Assembly (NCBI RefSeq): GCF_964204645.1
Contig: NC_134028.1
Location: 16,359,263 to 16,423,262, forward strand
Direction of reading: 5' to 3'
Origin: Tubulanus polymorphus
Lineage: Eukaryota; Nemertea; Palaeonemertea; Tubulaniformes; Tubulanidae
Length of the DNA: 64,000 nt
Numbering within the stretch: the stretch's first letter is position 1; each line of letters begins with the position of its first letter. Positions 33,755 to 44,319 of this stretch are shown here, piece by piece. Made by a program: the position numbers and the translations under genes. The notes under the pieces are model-generated. The model saw only the letters and a program-made list of their open reading frames with translations. It was not told the DNA's origin and searched no databases.

Positions 33755-34040
33755 CCGGAAGCCGTTCCCGCACTCGACGAAGAACACATTGACGTTCCAG
33801 AAGCCGTCCCTGCACTCGGGGAAGAGCACATCGACGTTCCAGAAGCCGTCCCTGTACTCGGGGAAGAACTCATCGACGTTCCAGAAGCCGTCCCTGTACT
33901 CGGGGAAGAACACATCGACGTTCCAGAAGCCGTTCCTGTACTCGCGGAAGAACACATTGACGTTCCAGAAGCCGTCCCTCTACTCGAGGAAGAAAACATA
34001 GATGTGCCAGAATCCGTCCCTGTACTCGAGGAAGAACACA
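33755..34040 (+). repeat. 42-bp coding minisatellite in the recombinase gene
   Basis: About seven copies of a 42-bp unit encoding DVPEAVP.LGEEHI. Length is a multiple of three and frame is conserved across copies, so selection on the protein or recent expansion kept it open. The array produces long shadow frames on both strands. Confidence 0.9.
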
Positions 34041-36020
34041 CAGATGTAAACGAGAAAACACCTAAAAAGAAGGAGAGTCAAATGCGAACACCTGTTAAAC
34101 GTTCGACGGAATGTGTTAACAAAGAGAAGCTCGAATCTCCGAGAAGAACTCCAAAGAAATTCAATCGCGATAAAGTGATCAATCAGATCTTAATCGGATT
34201 CCTAATCGTGAGTTCATTGACTAGACCAACGATTACACATGCACAGTTATTAATAATCATTCATTTCAGATCTCCTTAGCTCCTTCGGGGAATGGCCGTG
34301 TGGCCCGGCGATATGCGGTCACAGCACGAGTACTGCAAGCAAAAGGGTGGTCGAACAGAAGGTACAGCAGGTGCGCGCTGCATTAAATGCCTCGGAGTGG
34401 CACTTGCAGTCCGAAGCCCTTAAAAAATCCTTTTTTAGTCTCGTCGAGAATGGACTGAAGGCCAACACAGCCATTATATACATGAATTCATTTACAGAAT
34501 TCCTCACATCTTTGGCTGATGTAAGTACATATATAGTGTATATTGTAAACTAAGTTTCACGGTATATTATATGCAACATTATATACTATGTTTCACGGTT
34601 ATATCATATGTAACATTATATACTAAGTTTCACGGTTATATTATATGTAACATTATATACTAAATTTCACGGTTATATTATATACAACATATATGCGTCA
34701 TATTAAAGAAATTAATGGAATCGTTGCAAAAAGAGGCAGACCTGCGGAGGTTGAGAAATTTAATAACTCATTGGAGGAAACTCCTGAACAGGCGCAAGGA
34801 CGTTGAAACTGCACAGAAGAACATCGAGGACTCCGGTATGTAATAGTTGCAATATCAAATCCTCCTTGCAATATCTATTCATCATATTTCCCGAATTTTA
34901 GAAAACGTTATAACCAAGGACGATTGGCAGGAAGTCCTCGGTTCCGACATTGCCAGGGACGTCGTCAAATTTCTCGGGGCAAGGTGTCGTGCATTACAAC
35001 GGCGCAGTTCACGGCTGTCCGGAATCATCTCATTACCTATATTTGTACCCAGAATGCACAACGAGCTGGCGTTGTTAACCATCTTACCGTATCGGATATC
35101 GATAGAATTCGGCTCGTCGAATCAGATGATAACGAAGACCTATACCACGTGACAGTAAGTAATACTTAAGATACATATTCAATTTTCCTGTGCCATAATT
35201 ATCACTTCACAATTCACGTAGGTGACAGGCGACCCAGAGCGAGGTCATAAGACTGTTTCGACGCATGGTGCAGTTATTCTGTATTTAACCGGTGACCTGA
35301 AAAGATTGCTATCTCTCTACATCGAAAAAGTACTGCCACTAGTAATTAGAAATGTGCGTCCACACAAGGTGGGTAAGTTTTGCGGGAACAAAATTAACCA
35401 AAATGAGCATGTAAGTATCTTGAATTGTTGTACGTCTCAGTTAATTGTCACAATAATTATTGTTATCATTTTCATCTAAGTGTACTGCAGCGCTATTGGA
35501 AACAGTCGACGGGAAAATTTAAACCGATTACTAATAAACTAATCAGAAAGTCCGCAACAAAACTGACTCGCACAGAGCACCCAGAGACGGCTGATACTTT
35601 GGCGCAGCTGATGTGCCACAGTACAGCAACAGCAAACAAATACTACATGATCGGACAAAAAGTGAAACATATAGAGGGCGCGGCTAGGGCCGTTATGAAA
35701 ACGTTTGGAACAGCTAACGTATGTACATTTAGTACATTGTATATGCCTCTAATTATACTCCTTTCATGTATTTTGGGTGTGGTATTTTTAGTCATCTGAA
35801 GTACGAAACATCGTTACGGTGCAGAAAAGGACAGAGGTGCAAGTGCCAGTTAATCAAGTGCCAGATGAGCATTCTTACCTTCCTCTTGTAAGTATTAAAC
35901 CACATTAGGCTTCTGTGGAATTTCCCAGTAAATGGGCCAATCAGCGAACACGTAGCGAACGCGGAAGTATTGTCGCGTGTTGATATATGACGTCATGCGC
36001 AAAAGCGCCAGTAATGAAAT

Positions 36021-36309
36021 CGCGATAATTCACGTGAACAGCTGCTGATATTTTCAGATAAACCAATCACAGGGAAGACACAACTTCCTGATTGGCTGAT
36101 AAAAATTGAAATTTTCCCGATTTAACTTTCGTGAAAAATGCAGAAAACATTTTTATGAGACCCTATTTCAAAATTCTGCTCGCTACGATTCCGAGAATGG
36201 ATTACGCTTAAATACGTGATTTGTTCGAATTTGCCCTCACTTGGCAAGCAAAAGAGCCTTTTGTGTGGAAACCATGTCATTTAAATTCGCTCCATTTGTA
36301 TAGTAATAG
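36021..36309. other. Short unassigned spacer
   Basis: No gene or repeat recognised between the right direct repeat of the recombinase element and the start of BEL element 2 coding homology. Confidence 0.4.
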
Positions 36310-36363
36310 GCTCAGCCTACGGCTGGCCTAATAAAACAACTTGGTCTTTGTTTTAACTGCTCA

Positions 36364-39300
36364 ATGTCGAGTCAACAGTCACGTCAGTGTCCGTCAAGAA
36401 TCAAATGTAAAAAATGCCATGTTGGAAGACATCACACTAGTATTTGTACCGGAAGTCAGTCACGAGGACAAGCACAGACTGGAGGACAGGGTTCGAGTTC
36501 AGATTTGGCAGGTGTTCAAAACGAAAGAGTACCAAATTCGTCATTACAAAATGGTCAAGGTCAAGGTCAAAGTCAAAGTCACGTCTCTGCTGCGGTCCAT
36601 GATAATGCTGATTCTAGCCAGGTAGATGTAATTCAGAATATTGATGCCCCAACCGTATCCAGGAATGTTGCTGTTGCTGTTGCTGTCTCTGGAAATTACT
36701 GTAATGCTACACTACAAGGAGGATTACTGAAAACTGCTGTTTCGCAAGTTGAAAATGCTGTATCGGGAATTAGAACGAAAGCTAATATTTTATTAGATGA
36801 TGGGTCTCAAAGAAGTTTTATTCAAGAGTCGTTGGCTGAAGAACTTCAACTTGTTACTGAGCGTGAAGAACTGTTACGATTGGCTAGTTTTGGGTCTCAG
36901 TCGGCAAGTGATGTACGTCTTCTTCCTGTGGTTAAACTAAGGTTGATATGCAGAGGTGAAGAAGTTTTTGAGATGGAGTTACTTGTCGTTCCGGAAATTG
37001 CAGCACCGATAAAGAATATGTCTAAAATTACTAAAGAATTTTCTCATTTGGAAAATTTGACATTAGCGCATCCCGTTGATGATACTGATTTATTCAACAT
37101 CACTGTACTAATCGGATCGGATTATTACTACAATATTGTTAAAGATGAGATAATCAGAGGATCGAGCGAAAATTATCCCGTGGCAGTTAATTCGAAAATT
37201 GGTTATTTATTGTCGGGTCCGATCAGCGAAGCATATAGTAGTCATTCGTCCGCGTCAATGGTGACAATGCTAGACACATTGGTTAACAGTACCGACGATA
37301 AACTCAATATGAAAAGACTATGGGAATTGGAATCTATAGGGATTGAAAGTCCTGATGCATCGAAGCGTGAGTCAGTTTCTATGGAGGAGTACTGTGCTGA
37401 GTCGATTAAATTTACCGACGGTAAATATGTTGCGCGTCTACCATGGAAGAGTGACCACCCGCCATTGAATGACAATTTTACAATGTGTCGTGCACGGACT
37501 ATGTCGACTATAAAACGATTGGTTAGCAATTCAATGTTGGAGACTTATGCTGGTCTAATAACAGAACAAGAAAGAAGAGGATTTATAGAACGAGTTCCAG
37601 ACGCAGCACCAACTGATGGATCATGTCATTATTTACCACATCATGCCGTGATAAAAGACTCTAGTACAACACCGCTCCGTATTGTCTTTGATTGTAGCTG
37701 TAAGACAAATTCATCCATAAGCTTGAACGACTGTCTGGAATCGGGACCCCCTCTACACAATGATATTGTCGGAATGTTATTGCGTTTTAGAATCGGGAAA
37801 TATGCTGCGGTCTCAGACTTGGAAAAAGCTTTTCTATCCATCCTTCTGGCAGAACAGGATAGAGATATGACACGTTTTCTCTGGTTAGAAGATCCGAAAA
37901 ATCCAGGAAGTAATTTGGTGACATTCAGATTTCGCGCGGTATTGTTTGGAGCAACGTGCTCGCCGTTCATTCTTAATGCTACAGTCCTTAAACATTTACA
38001 GCTGAATACGTCATCAATCACTGATTTGATTGCTAAGAATATATACGTGGATAACGTCATAATCTCGATGAATGAGCAGTCATCTATGACAGATTTTTAC
38101 GAACATTCTCGTCAGTTATTGAAGAAAGGTGGTTTTAATTTACGATCATGGAGTAGTAATTGTCCAGAAGTAATGGAACGAGCGGAACGAGATGGTGTTG
38201 CTGAGAAATCGGTTAAAGTGAAGGTACTTGAACTCAGATGGGATTCTGAAAATGATAATTTGAGACTATTACCCGTTACATTTTCGTCGATTCATCAAGA
38301 TTCATTGACTAAACGAATGATTCTCAGTGATTCATCAAAGGTCTACGATCCGATAGGATTTATTTCTCCACTGTTGATTAACGCTAAAGCACTGCTGCAG
38401 GATATGTGGAGAAGAAGTCTTGTATGGGATGATCCAGTACCAGAAGATATTAAAGATCGTTGGGTTAAAATTTCAACAGAAACATCTCAAGCTCTGGATT
38501 TTGACTATGGACGTATGACGTTTGACTATGGTTTAGACTCGATAGAAGGCTGCGAGTTACATGTATTTGCAGATGCAAGTGAAAAGGCTTATGGAGCTGT
38601 CGCTTATCTAGTTCGTGATACAGATTCAAGATTACTGATGTCGAAGTCAAGAGTTGCACCCGTTAAACAACTATCAATTCCACAACTGGAACTTGTCGCT
38701 GGTGTAATTGCGTCACGGTTGGCTAAGTTTATCATGGATGCGATTGGTACACCTAAGAAGCTGTTTGCGTGGTCTGATAACCAGTCAGTACTGTATAGAT
38801 TACAATCTGATAAACCATTGAAGTCGTTCGAATTGAACAGAATTACAGAAATTAAGAGTCAAGTTCCAGATGCTGTTTGGGGATACTGCCCAAGTTCAGA
38901 GAATCCAGCTGATGTATTAACACGCGGTTGTACAGCATCTGAGCTAAGATGCAATAGACTATGGTGGGAAGGCCCAGAATGGTTACGCACTGGTGATCAC
39001 TCTAAGTGGTCTGCTGAGTCAACGTTGCTGAATGTTCAATTACCAGTACTTGAAGAAGTAGGAAAGAACATTGAACCTGAGAAGATTGGGATTGATCAGA
39101 TTATTGATGCTCGAGATTATTCTGATTTAAACAGATTATTTAGAATATCAGCATGGGTAATGAGATTCGTTGATGTTGTACGTGGTGATCAGAAAAACAG
39201 AGAAGAAAATTTGAGATCGTCTGAAATCGAAAGAGCTAGAATTGAATGGATTAAAGCGGCACAGAGAGACGAATTCGCTGCTTCTCGAGAAATGATGCGT

Positions 39301-40731
39301 GGACGTAGTAAGATTAAGGTTGATATCGTTCATCAACTTAATCTCTACATCGATGATGATGACGTGATTAGATGTCATGGTCGAATTGGTAACTCGGATC
39401 TGCCGTTCTCCGCAAAGTTCCCAGTATTGTTGCCGAAAACTCACAGATTGGCTCAACTTGTCGTTCGAGATGCACATGAGAGAGTTTTCCATCTTGGGAT
39501 TAATTCAACCGTAACTTTCATCCGACAGTCGTTTTGGATTCCGTGTGTACGTCAGTTAGTGAAGAGTATGGTCCGTCAATGTGTCGTCTGTCGTAAACTA
39601 TCAGGTCGTCCATTCAAGCTTCCTGTCGAGCCACCGTTGCCAGGTGCGCGAGTAGCAGATGTTCCCGCGTTTTTCCATACTGGTATTGACTTTGCTGGTC
39701 CGTTCAACGTGAAGATGATGTCAGAATCTCGGAAGTGCTATATCTGTCTATTCACATGCTCAGTGAGTAGAGGTTTACATTTGGAAGTCACAGAAGATCA
39801 GTCTACAGAATCGTTCATGAGAGCTTTTAGAAGATTTGTAAGCCGTAGATCTCTACCAAAGAAGGTTTTGACTGATAATGCTGCAACCTTCAAGAAAGCA
39901 TCAGAATATGTGTCGAAGAAAGGAGTAGAGTGGTCCTTCATAACGAAAAGGGCTCCATGGCATGGAGGCTTTTGGGAGCGTTTAGTTGGCATTGTGAAGA
40001 TGGTATTGAAGAAGGTTATAGGAAGAGCTCATATCTCGTTTGATGAATTTCGGACAGTGGTATCGGAAGCAGAGGCTATCGTCAACGACAGACCACTGAC
40101 GTACAGTTCTACCGACATAAACGATGAAGCCCCTGTTACACCGTCGCAGCTGATGTGTGGTCATCGGCTGACTACACTTCCACATGATTTTATCACCCCG
40201 GAAGAGCTGGTAGATCCAGACTTCCAGATTCAGAAGAATGAAGCAGACGTGAGAGCTAGAAGATTATACGAGATATTAACGCGATTTCGTAGTCGATGGT
40301 CTAAAGAGTATCTTACAGCCCTAAGAGAGTATAATCAACGATCTGGAAAAGAAGAACAAGTAAAGGTTGGCGAAGTGGTGATCATACATGAAGAAACGCC
40401 AAGGCTTAAATGGAAGTTGGGACTAGTGACAGAACTGTTCTATGGACCAGATAGAATATGTAGATCTGTTGCATTAAAGACAGCAAATGGTTTCACGAAC
40501 CGAGCAGTGTCCAAGCTGTATCCACTTGAACTACGAGCCAGTCCAGATGTCAAATATACCAACATAGACGTCGAAGACGATAGACGAACTCATGCAGCAG
40601 AAGATGGCCGAACTAGAACTCATGCAGAAGAAGATGGCCGAACTAGAACTCATGCAGAAGAAGATGATCGGTTACCAAGACGAGCCAAAACAGAAGCCAA
40701 GAACCGAATTTTTGAAATTTCTCGTAATTAA
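36364..40731 (+). CDS. BEL/Pao pol polyprotein, 1,455 codons, uninterrupted
   Basis: Cleaves, reverse transcribes and integrates the element. In order: second gag zinc knuckle (KCKKCHVGRHHTSIC, residues ~15-30), aspartic protease with ILLDDGSQRSF (~140), and RT from LRIVFDCSCKTN (~438) through AAVSDLEKAFLSI to IYVDNV (~561). YVDN is an accepted variant in BEL RTs as I know them. RNase H follows, with ELHVFADASEKAYGA (~730), then the integrase zinc region ending CVVCRKLSG (~1080). The DDE core has GIDFAGP, LTDNAATF and WHGGFWERLVG (~1106, ~1168, ~1202). A C-terminal acidic 36-bp tandem repeat (RTRTHAEEDG) ends it. The CFNC first knuckle reads in-frame upstream of the ATG, so the ATG at 36364 is probably internal to a truncated gag-pol. 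Confidence 0.93.
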   Translation: MSSQQSRQCPSRIKCKKCHVGRHHTSICTGSQSRGQAQTGGQGSSSDLAGVQNERVPNSSLQNGQGQGQSQSHVSAAVHDNADSSQVDVIQNIDAPTVSRNVAVAVAVSGNYCNATLQGGLLKTAVSQVENAVSGIRTKANILLDDGSQRSFIQESLAEELQLVTEREELLRLASFGSQSASDVRLLPVVKLRLICRGEEVFEMELLVVPEIAAPIKNMSKITKEFSHLENLTLAHPVDDTDLFNITVLIGSDYYYNIVKDEIIRGSSENYPVAVNSKIGYLLSGPISEAYSSHSSASMVTMLDTLVNSTDDKLNMKRLWELESIGIESPDASKRESVSMEEYCAESIKFTDGKYVARLPWKSDHPPLNDNFTMCRARTMSTIKRLVSNSMLETYAGLITEQERRGFIERVPDAAPTDGSCHYLPHHAVIKDSSTTPLRIVFDCSCKTNSSISLNDCLESGPPLHNDIVGMLLRFRIGKYAAVSDLEKAFLSILLAEQDRDMTRFLWLEDPKNPGSNLVTFRFRAVLFGATCSPFILNATVLKHLQLNTSSITDLIAKNIYVDNVIISMNEQSSMTDFYEHSRQLLKKGGFNLRSWSSNCPEVMERAERDGVAEKSVKVKVLELRWDSENDNLRLLPVTFSSIHQDSLTKRMILSDSSKVYDPIGFISPLLINAKALLQDMWRRSLVWDDPVPEDIKDRWVKISTETSQALDFDYGRMTFDYGLDSIEGCELHVFADASEKAYGAVAYLVRDTDSRLLMSKSRVAPVKQLSIPQLELVAGVIASRLAKFIMDAIGTPKKLFAWSDNQSVLYRLQSDKPLKSFELNRITEIKSQVPDAVWGYCPSSENPADVLTRGCTASELRCNRLWWEGPEWLRTGDHSKWSAESTLLNVQLPVLEEVGKNIEPEKIGIDQIIDARDYSDLNRLFRISAWVMRFVDVVRGDQKNREENLRSSEIERARIEWIKAAQRDEFAASREMMRGRSKIKVDIVHQLNLYIDDDDVIRCHGRIGNSDLPFSAKFPVLLPKTHRLAQLVVRDAHERVFHLGINSTVTFIRQSFWIPCVRQLVKSMVRQCVVCRKLSGRPFKLPVEPPLPGARVADVPAFFHTGIDFAGPFNVKMMSESRKCYICLFTCSVSRGLHLEVTEDQSTESFMRAFRRFVSRRSLPKKVLTDNAATFKKASEYVSKKGVEWSFITKRAPWHGGFWERLVGIVKMVLKKVIGRAHISFDEFRTVVSEAEAIVNDRPLTYSSTDINDEAPVTPSQLMCGHRLTTLPHDFITPEELVDPDFQIQKNEADVRARRLYEILTRFRSRWSKEYLTALREYNQRSGKEEQVKVGEVVIIHEETPRLKWKLGLVTELFYGPDRICRSVALKTANGFTNRAVSKLYPLELRASPDVKYTNIDVEDDRRTHAAEDGRTRTHAEEDGRTRTHAEEDDRLPRRAKTEAKNRIFEISRN
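40572..40676 (+). repeat. 36-bp coding repeat at the pol C-terminus
   Basis: About three copies of a 36-bp unit (GAAGATGGCCGAACTAGAAC plus 16 bp) encoding an EEDGRTRTHA-type repeat, in frame and polar. Confidence 0.85.
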
Positions 40732-40760
40732 TATTATGTAACTCGTTCACCCCCGGAGAG

Positions 40761-41100
40761 TGTTGGAGATATGATTTAGTCATTGAAACGGTAGATTAAC
40801 TTTTATATATTTTCCATGCTCCAACGCTCACCGGGGTTGGCGGGATTAGGCAGAATAAACGGTGTTCTCGTACTATAGAGACGTAGTTGTATATATCGAG
40901 GAAATATCGACATTAGGTACCCTCCGATGTTGGACTTAGGTACCATTGGTGGCTTTAGGTACAATCGCGTTGGACTTTGGTACTCCCATACATGAACCTA
41001 ACCATACAATATTTAAAAATTATCTTTTCTATTTTCAAAACTACTTTTATTCGTTATGTACTAAAAGTACTAAGACTACTAAAGACACTATGACACAAGG
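40761..41100 (+). repeat. Probable 3' LTR of BEL element 2
   Basis: Begins TGTTGGAGATATG after a CCCCCGGAGAG tract 30 bp past the pol stop. It contains an inverted pair (CTCCAACGCTCACCGGGG against CCCCGGAGAGTGTTGGAG spanning the start) and repeated TTAGGTACC words. No second LTR copy is in the window, so the extent is uncertain. Confidence 0.5.
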
Positions 41101-41119
41101 GGGTATTAATTGAAATATC

Positions 41120-41625
41120 TTTTTTAAGGTTATTTCATAAATTTATATTCATATGGAAATTGTAGTCTCAGTAATAATTTTGAACCTCTTATTACTTTTT
41201 AATTTATTCATATATTCATCATGTAATTCAGTAGGTATAATTAATTTTCTTCCAATGATTGTTGCATAGATTTTCTATCTTTATTGTAGAATAAAACTAA
41301 AAATCCAATGTTTTCTCTAAAATCTTTAACAATTGAATTATATGTTTGATTTAAAACCCATGATTTAAAACCCAAAATGTCTCCGAGAGAAAGCTAAATA
41401 GCATAGTTCACTTGCTCTAACTTTTGATTCATGTAAATTTGCACAATCATCTATAATGAATAATGTATTTGTTCCTTTATTAATATATAATGCAATTTCT
41501 ATACAATTATCTAAGTTATTCTTTACAGAAGTAGGATTTAATATTATAAATCTTTTATCTTTAAAAACTATATCTCAATTATACGTTTCATTCATTTCAT
41601 AAGTAGAATATTATTATATTATCAA
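41120..41625 (-). pseudogene. Polinton packaging ATPase, C-terminal half
   Basis: Minus strand: NTLFIIDDCANLHESKVRASELCYLAFSRRHFG carries the Walker B-like IIDD and the conserved S-R-H segment of the A32/FtsK-like DNA-packaging ATPases of Polintons. It continues in a shifted frame to IIPTELHDEYMNKLK. The Walker A P-loop is missing because the copy is truncated at 41625. It matches 51585-51952. Confidence 0.8.
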
Positions 41626-41629
41626 AATG

Positions 41630-42110
41630 ATTTTTTGACGCCTTATAAAACGTTACCATTATGAAACCTAAACAATGTTAACCATTCAGCGTCATTTTAC
41701 AAACGACAGCCGTAAATCGATGTGCAAAACGTCACAGGTCTATGTGTACACAAATAAGCTATCTGGCAAAATATTATTGACATAGATGTAGAATGGCTTC
41801 CTTTGATTATATAATGACCTATATTTGAACGTCGAAATGTTATATTGCATTGAATATCATAAGAAGACGTATTGTAATAGTAAAGGATGTATGATTATAT
41901 CAGAAGCGGCAGGCATAAATAGAAATGATAAGTAAATCGGATTATTCGGTTAAATGGCGGATGTATACACGATTTGGAAGTCTGATATAAAAGTCAGACC
42001 CTGACGTGGGCATGCCGGTGGAATGACGAAGCTATCTACGATGTGTGTAGGGCCGGCGTGAATTTCATCAGCGGCTACAAGCGGTCAATATGAAAATGTT
42101 TAAACATATA
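41630..42110. other. Insert of different base composition within Polinton fragment C
   Basis: About 480 bp clearly richer in G+C than the surrounding Polinton DNA, between the ATPase remnant and the integrase remnant. No open frame or repeat ends are recognised. Confidence 0.4.
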
Positions 42111-42236
42111 ATTTCAATATCAAATTATTTTCTAAAATTAATTTTCTTGTTATAAATAGTTTCTAATAAATCTAATATGAAATACACACTCCAGTAACTA
42201 ACATATTATCTGGTCCAAATATAAATAAATCTTTTT

Positions 42237-43005
42237 TCATTTATTCTTTAAATTTTTACTAGATAAAATCCGTTCATTAAATTTATCATCATACCCTTTA
42301 TATTTCACCAAAGAATATTTCGTACCACGTAATGTTTTTGTTTTAAATACATTTTTTATTTTGTATTCTATCATCTGGATTTGGTACATGTGATAATTCT
42401 TGTTCATAAGAATAACCTTATATTTCTTCATCTTTTAGATTTATTTCTTATTTATAAACAAATTATTTTTTATTATTTAATATTATGTTTTTAATTTTAA
42501 ATATTTCTTCAGTAAAATTTGGAGTATAACCTTTATAAATTTTTTTTCTTTATTTTTAGAAATTCTAACATGTTGTCCTATTTTAAATTTAGGTGACCCG
42601 AAATCAAGTGTAACAAACGCACCATATAAATTATTCCAAACTAGTTGTCAATTATCTTCTTTTCTAGCTTGTATAGGTTTCATACCAATACTTGAATGTT
42701 TAGAATCATTATAACCTTTCACTAAATCATATAATACATCGATATATTTATATGTTCCATTAGCAGTAAAAAATTTCCACATTCTAGCTTTCAATTTTTT
42801 ATTAAATCTTTCTATGATAGATGCTTTTTTATCTGAGTGTGTTGAAAAATTTTCTATTTTGTTATCGGATAATAATTTTTAAAATTCTTTACCTTCATCA
42901 AATTGTATCTTATCTGGGATAACTTGTTTAAATATATTTTTTAATGCATTAGTTATTTCTATACCAGTTTTGTTTTTGATTGGAATTGACCATGCGTATC
43001 TACTG

Positions 43006-43096
<91 letters not shown>

Positions 43097-43361
43097 CCAA
43101 AAATATCCTTTATTGTATTCTTCTAAGTTTTTCATATCAATTAAATCTGCTTGCCATTGTTGATCATTATATGAAACCATAACCTTTCTTCTTAAATAGT
43201 GTTTGTAAATGTTGGTTGATTTTGTAACCATAATTTCAATTTACTATATTTCATATTTTCATTATCAAATTTTATTTTATCCCATAATTCTGTAACACTA
43301 GAATATGATACTTCACTCTCTGGGTTATAATATAAATCTCTTAAATATTGTTCTTTTTTCA
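42237..43361 (-). pseudogene. Polinton integrase with C-terminal chromodomain
   Basis: Starts MKKEQYLRDLYYNPESEVSY. A frameshift follows QPTFTN; then DQQWQADLIDM holds the first catalytic Asp. A (TA)n run (43009-43093) replaces the short segment before FSRYAWSIPIKNKTG. IQFDEGKEF gives the second catalytic Asp, and a broken ASIIERFNKKLKARMW the expected Glu. GYNDSKHSSIGMKP follows. The C-terminal YSLVKYKGYDDKFNE (42260-42310) is a chromodomain signature, with R where W is usual (NERI for NEWI). Chromodomain-bearing rve integrases are typical of Polintons. Confidence 0.85.
43009..43093. repeat. (TA)n microsatellite inside the integrase gene
   Basis: About 42 TA units. In the related copy near 11250 the same place reads as a short coding segment (ILNIID), so an AT-rich coding stretch has expanded here. 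Confidence 0.95.
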
Positions 43362-43536
43362 TCTTATTTTAATCCATTAATAATAATTTCGATTTATTTT
43401 CAATGATCTTATCATTTGATTTTTTTTAGGTTAGTTTTTTTTTAGTTAGTTGAATTATTGTTGCATAAAGAATTACAATATCATATATGAATAAATTAAA
43501 AAACTCAATTTGAATTATGTAATCTATAATCTATAA

Positions 43537-43821
43537 TTATATAATTAATTCGTGAATATATTTATGATTTTTTAAACTCTTTGAATTTTTATACTTTTTA
43601 TTATATATTTCACAACACGTAATATTATTCAATTTATCTGAATTATAATATATGTTATCTTTTAATTCTATATATTTAATTTTACAAGTATCGTAAAATT
43701 CTAATAACTGTTTTAATGAGTAAATTGAAACAGAAACCATTCCGGATATCATAATAATTAACTTAATGCTCTCTTGATATCTGTATATAAGATGTAATAA
43801 ATTTAATATATTTTCGCTCAT
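43537..43821 (-). CDS. Small Polinton ORF with membrane segment and C2H2-like end
   Basis: 94 codons: MSENILNLLHLIYRYQESIK, then a hydrophobic LIIMISGMVSVSIYSL segment (residues ~21-36). The C-terminus CCEIYNKKYKNSKSLKNHKYIH has the C..H...H spacing of an incomplete zinc finger. No stop interrupts it. It lies between the terminus and the integrase. I do not recognise the family. Confidence 0.5.
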   Translation of the reverse strand: MSENILNLLHLIYRYQESIKLIIMISGMVSVSIYSLKQLLEFYDTCKIKYIELKDNIYYNSDKLNNITCCEIYNKKYKNSKSLKNHKYIHELII

Positions 43822-43933
43822 TTATTTATTAGATCAATTCACTAATCTGATTCAATAACTTTTTTATGAATTCACTGTGTATTTATTTACTTTCAATTTA
43901 TTATACAAACTTTTTATTAAAATTGATTTCATA

Positions 43934-44086
<153 letters not shown>

Positions 44087-44095
44087 TATTATTAC

Positions 44096-44250
44096 AGTAA
44101 TAGGGTAAGTGTTGTTTCATATCAGAGGTTGAAAGGTTGTTTGTGAGTGAAAAATAAAAAAATAAATTCGAGCGTGTAAGAATTTATTTTTTATTTTTTA
44201 TGAGCTGGACCTTTCGACCTCTGGTATGAAAAGACACTTACCCTATTACT
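44096..44250. repeat. Terminal palindrome of Polinton fragment C
   Basis: 155-bp imperfect palindrome with ends AGTAATAGGGTAAGTG and CACTTACCCTATTACT. The arms share a TCATAnCAGAGGTnGAAAGG-like block and A+T-rich inner arms around an AATTCGAGCGTGTAAGAATT centre. The same design is seen at 45986-46107, 57101-57222 and 61664-61815. Confidence 0.88.
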
Positions 44251-44319
44251 AATCACTCGTCTAAGCGCATACGAGCCCGATGCTCCTCGGTTTGACAACC
44301 TTCACACTGAGTTAAAAAT

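Larger units (their letters stand above)
32685..35888 (+). pseudogene. Crypton-like tyrosine recombinase gene, about ten exons, with internal peptide repeats
   Basis: The ATG at 32685 (MDDFNVSEST) is followed, after one frameshift, by a 10-residue repeat TEPHHTEDNT, about seven copies to 32930. Later exons give an acidic segment (33080-33240), a C2H2 finger (CPVRGCSS..SRHLKKVH, near 33310), a second CxxC finger (CMFCG, 33540) and a 14-residue repeat DVPEAVPALGEEHI (33755-34040). Next come an SSFGEWP N-terminal helical domain (34275-34515) and the catalytic region 34902-35718. That region shows QRAGVVNHLTVSDI (first Arg), IRKSATKL and MCHSTATANKYY (His and nucleophilic Tyr context). Most junctions have GT..AG consensus. 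A frameshift near 34975 and the one in exon 1 suggest inactivity. Confidence 0.7.
30763..36020 (+). mobile_element. Tyrosine-recombinase (Crypton-like) element between direct repeats
   Basis: A ~115-bp segment (CCAATCAGCGAAC ... GATATATGACGTCATGC ... AGCGCCAGTAATGAAATC) occurs on the left, split by a Penelope insertion into 30763-30806 and 32154-32235, and in the same orientation at 35907-36020. Between them is a multi-exon tyrosine recombinase gene. No reverse transcriptase of DIRS type is seen. Cryptons usually lack terminal repeats, so the repeats are unusual or belong to the target. Boundaries are approximate. Confidence 0.5.
36310..41100 (+). mobile_element. BEL/Pao LTR retrotransposon 2, 5'-truncated, pol intact
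   Basis: Coding homology starts abruptly in the gag zinc-knuckle region near 36310; the rest of gag and the 5' LTR are absent. The pol ORF is complete. A purine tract and TGTTGGAGATATG at 40761 mark the likely start of the 3' LTR. The LTR's right end is not defined and the 41100 limit is only where Polinton sequence begins. It is a different BEL lineage from element 1. Confidence 0.8.

Noticed and set aside
33691-34061. Minus-strand Ser/Thr/Gly-rich repeat ORF opposite the recombinase gene
   Set aside because: It is the complement of the 42-bp coding repeat, whose plus frame fits the rest of the gene.
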